From positions 2,661,001-2,725,000 of the forward strand of contig NC_135554.1 of assembly GCF_964340395.1 (NCBI RefSeq): a DNA stretch of 64,000 nucleotides, in the 5' to 3' direction. Positions 61,194 through 64,000 of the stretch are shown here, one piece after another. Each line of letters begins with the position of its first letter. Position 1 is the first letter of the stretch. Source of the DNA: Glandiceps talaboti (Eukaryota > Hemichordata > Enteropneusta > Spengelidae). The notes beneath the pieces are model-generated. The model saw only the letters and a list, made by a program, of their open reading frames with translations, was not told the DNA's origin and did not search any database. A program made the position numbers and the translations under genes.

Positions 61194-63207
61194 AGTAAGG
61201 CTGTACTAAGTATAAGTAAGGCTGTACTAAGTAAGTATAAGTAAGGCTGTACTAAGTAAGTATAAGTAAGGCTGTACTAAGTAAGTATAAGTAAGGCTGT
61301 ACTAAGTAAGTATAAGTAAGGCTGTACTAAGTAAGTATAAGTAAGACTATAGTGTACTAAGTAAGTACAAGTAAGGCTGTACTAAGTAAGTATAAGTAAG
61401 GCTGTACTAAGTAAGTATAAGTAAGGCTGTACTAAGTAAGTATAAGTAAGACTATAGTGTACTAAGTAAGTATAAGTAAGGCTGTACTAAGTAAGTATAA
61501 GTAAGGCTGTACTAAGTAAGTATAAGTAAGACTATAGTGTACTAAGTAAGTATAAGTAAGGCTGTACTAAGTAAGTATAAGTAAGACTATAGTGTACTAA
61601 GTAAGTATAAGTAAGGCTGTACTAAGTAAGTATAAGTAAGGCTGTACTAAGTAAGTATAAGTAAGACTATAGTGTACTAAGTAAGTATAAGTAAGGCTGT
61701 ACTAAGTAAGTATAAGTAAGGCTGTACTAAGTAAGTATAAGTAAGGCTGTACTAAGTAAGTATAAGTAAGACTATAGTGTACTAAGTAAGTATAAGTAAG
61801 GCTGTACTAAGTAAGTATAAGTAAGGCTGTACTAAGTAAGTATAAGTAAGGCTGTACTAAGTAAGTATAAGGCTGTACTAAGTATAAGTAAGGCTGTACT
61901 AAGTAAGTATAAGTAAGGCTATACTAAGTAAGTATAAGTAAGGCTGTACTAAGTAAGTATAAGGCTGTACTAAGTATAAGTAAGGCTGTACTAAGTAAGT
62001 ATAAGTAAGGCTCAGTACTAAGTAAGTATAAGTAAGGCTGTACTAAGTAAGTATAAGAAAGGCTGTACTAAGTAAGTATAAGTAAGGCTGTACTAAGTAA
62101 GTATAAGTAAGGCTGTACTAAGTAAGTATAAGTAAGGCTGTACTAAGTAAGTATAAGTAAGGCTGTACTAAGTAAGTATAAGTAAGGCTGTACTAAGTAA
62201 GTATAAGTAAGGCTGTACTAAGTAAGTATAAGTAAGGCTGTACTAAGTAAGTATAAGTAAGGCTGTACTAAGTAAGTATAAGTAAGACTATAGTGTACTA
62301 AGTAAGTACAAGTAAGGCTGTACTAAGTAAGTATAAGTAAGGCTGTACTAAGTAAGTATAAGTAAGGCTGTACTAAGTAAGTATAAGTAAGACTATAGTG
62401 TACTAAGTAAGTATAAGTAAGGCTGTACTAAGTAAGTATAAGTAAGGCTGTACTAAGTAAGTATAAGTAAGACTATAGTGTACTAAGTAAGTATAAGTAA
62501 GGCTGTACTAAGTAAGTATAAGTAAGACTATAGTGTACTAAGTAAGTATAAGTAAGGCTGTACTAAGTAAGTATAAGTAAGGCTGTACTAAGTAAGTATA
62601 AGTAAGACTATAGTGTACTAAGTAAGTATAAGTAAGGCTGTACTAAGTAAGTATAAGTAAGGCTGTACTAAGTAAGTATAAGTAAGGCTGTACTAAGTAA
62701 GTATAAGTAAGACTATAGTGTACTAAGTAAGTATAAGTAAGGCTGTACTAAGTAAGTATAAGTAAGGCTGTACTAAGTAAGTATAAGTAAGGCTGTACTA
62801 AGTAAGTATAAGGCTGTACTAAGTATAAGTAAGGCTGTACTAAGTAAGTATAAGTAAGGCTATACTAAGTAAGTATAAGTAAGGCTGTACTAAGTAAGTA
62901 TAAGGCTGTACTAAGTATAAGTAAGGCTGTACTAAGTAAGTATAAGTAAGGCTCAGTACTAAGTAAGTATAAGTAAGGCTGTACTAAGTAAGTATAAGAA
63001 AGGCTGTACTAAGTAAGTATAAGTAAGGCTGTACTAAGTAAGTATAAGTAAGGCTGTACTAAGTAAGTATAAGTAAGGCTGTACTAAGTAAGTATAAGTA
63101 AGGCTGTACTAAGTAAGTATAAGTAAGGCTGTACTAAGTAAGTATAAGTAAGGCTGTACTAAGTAAGTATAAGTAAGGCTGTACTAAGTAAGTATAAGTA
63201 AGGCTGT
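61194..63207. repeat. 25-bp minisatellite inside LINE RT, about 78 copies
   Basis: The unit contains AGTAAGGCTGTACTAAG and TAAGTATA. A 30-bp variant has AGTAAGACTATAGTGTAC, and shorter 16-20 bp forms also occur. The array splits the RT immediately after motif C (QYADDTTA). Both ends carry AGTAAGGCTGT (61194-61204 and 63197-63207). If only one copy of that word were present, the LINE frame would run through without a stop, which points to amplification in place. A 941-bp higher-order block is duplicated within it. Confidence 0.94.
61341..63207. repeat. 941-bp higher-order duplication in the 25-bp array
   Basis: Rare variants recur at an offset of exactly 941 bp: the GTAAGTACAA unit at 61361 and 62302, and the GGCTCAGTACTAAG unit at about 62009 and 62950. 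The order of 25-bp, 30-bp and short units between them also matches, including the paired AAGTATAAGGCTG contractions and the AAGAAAGGC unit. Confidence 0.88.
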
Positions 63208-63945
63208 GGTGTCATCAGCGTACTGAGTTAATAATTTAGTTTTGCTCTTTTCAATGGAAATTCCTTTAATCTTACTATTTTGTCTGACAGCTGTGGCCAT
63301 CAATTCAACTGTAATTACAAAAAGATACAGCGATAAAGGGTCACCCAGACATGAATCTCTAGTAAAGGGGAAATATCCAGATGTTACTCCACTATTCATA
63401 ATGCAACTTTTAAATGCCCTTATAAAAAGTAGAGATCCACCTTATAAAGGAAATCACCAAAAATGAATTTCTTCAGGGCAAGCTCAAGAAAGGACCATTC
63501 AAATGAATCAAAGGCCCTTTTAAAATCAACACATAGTAAAACACCTGGAATATGATGATCTTTAATATCGGTATACTGTAAAGATATTTAAAACTGTATC
63601 ACTTATATGCTGACCTTTGACCTTTTGACATATCCTGTTTGATTTGATTTTCATTATCAATATACTCTGGGGAGTACATTTTAGGTGAACCCATTTTATA
63701 ATCTACATTCAGCAAAGAGATTGGATACCAGTTGTCTAGCTCCAATCTATATTTTGCCTTCTCAATAAGTGTGATTACTGTTTGCATCTGAGAAGTACTC
63801 AATTCACCCTTTTCATAGCAGTAATTTAGAAAATCTAAAAGATGGGAGCCAATCCATGTATCAAAATGTTTTGTAAAAATCAAGTGTTATGCTGTCATTC
63901 CCTGGGGTTTTATTACTTGGCATGTGACTATTGTGCTTATACTAC

Positions 63946-64000
63946 TTTACTCAAAGACAATATTATTTAAGCTTAACTTTTTTTTTTTGCTGGGGCAAAA
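63946..64000. other. Right edge, AT-rich, nothing recognised
   Basis: This short stretch upstream of the LINE remnant includes a run of T. It is too short to assign. Confidence 0.4.

Larger units (their letters stand above)
59100..63945 (-). mobile_element. Tx1/L1-like LINE with two minisatellites inside it
   Basis: Minus-strand ORF2 remains can be followed in order. First, NKTPGND...FYKTF and LSTSQMQTVITLIEKAK, NWYPISLLNVDYK (63945-63599). Next, motif A VDFKRAFDSFEW (63540-63490), and motif B GDPLSLYLF and motif C QYADD (63399-63184). Then FGNLSGLVIN (about 61170-61120), FIWARK and GGLKVHD (60830-60690), LPDFYKRS (about 60510), and a terminal C-x2-C-like block with YHFLxECE (about 59640-59480). 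Stops and frameshifts occur throughout. The QYADD catalytic box is intact. Without the two arrays the element would be only about 2.1 kb of recognisable coding sequence. It lies in the intron upstream of the FN3 exon, in the same orientation as the gene. Confidence 0.85.

Overview
This window is eukaryotic, almost certainly from an invertebrate animal and probably an aquatic one. It is AT-rich, has spliceosomal exons with GT/AG boundaries, carries four degraded non-LTR retrotransposons (two of the Tx1/L1 type, two of the CR1/Jockey type) and two non-autonomous DNA transposons, and more than half of it is minisatellite DNA. I see no operons, rRNA, tRNA or CRISPR. Most long open frames here are not genes: the arrays have periods of 39, 72, 45 or 27 bp, all multiples of three, so frames stay open by arithmetic and often on both strands.

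The one real gene I can support runs on the minus strand and enters from beyond the right edge. Three exons are visible: a symmetric phase 1-1 exon for one fibronectin type III domain (58661-58942), a transmembrane exon (52796-52938), and a terminal exon for a 457-residue acidic, Ser/Thr/Asn-rich cytoplasmic tail (5861-7234). The splice phases fit (1 to 1, then 0 to 0). The product would be a single-pass FN3 receptor. It could be a cytokine-receptor or adhesion-type protein, but no family signature is conclusive. The two visible introns are about 5.7 kb and 45.6 kb.

Layout from left to right: 1-2107 a broken Tx1/L1-like LINE; 2675-3640 a CR1/Jockey-type reverse transcriptase remnant; 4201-4775 a long-TIR foldback element with a 10-bp direct repeat at its ends; 5346-5868 115-bp and 29-bp tandem repeats next to the last exon; 5861-7234 the tail exon; 7235-52795 a giant intron holding 46-, 54-, 72- and 61-bp arrays, a 36.8-kb array of about 940 copies of a 39-bp unit (10444-47215) with multi-kilobase higher-order repeats, about 5 kb of mostly single-copy DNA, a LINE remnant and a hAT-like MITE; 52796-52938 the TM exon; 52939-58660 an intron with a second, different 39-bp array (about 80 copies), 65-, 27- and 34-bp arrays; 58661-58942 the FN3 exon; 59100-63945 another Tx1/L1-like LINE with two minisatellites (45 bp and 25 bp) inside its coding sequence.

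The most interesting theme is that local unique DNA appears to have been tandemly amplified in place, again and again, in and around one gene. The 45-bp and 25-bp arrays are built from codons of the LINE that hosts them, and a 29-bp array has been captured by the last exon of the receptor and now supplies its stop codon. I found no recognisable defence, toxin or biosynthetic system.
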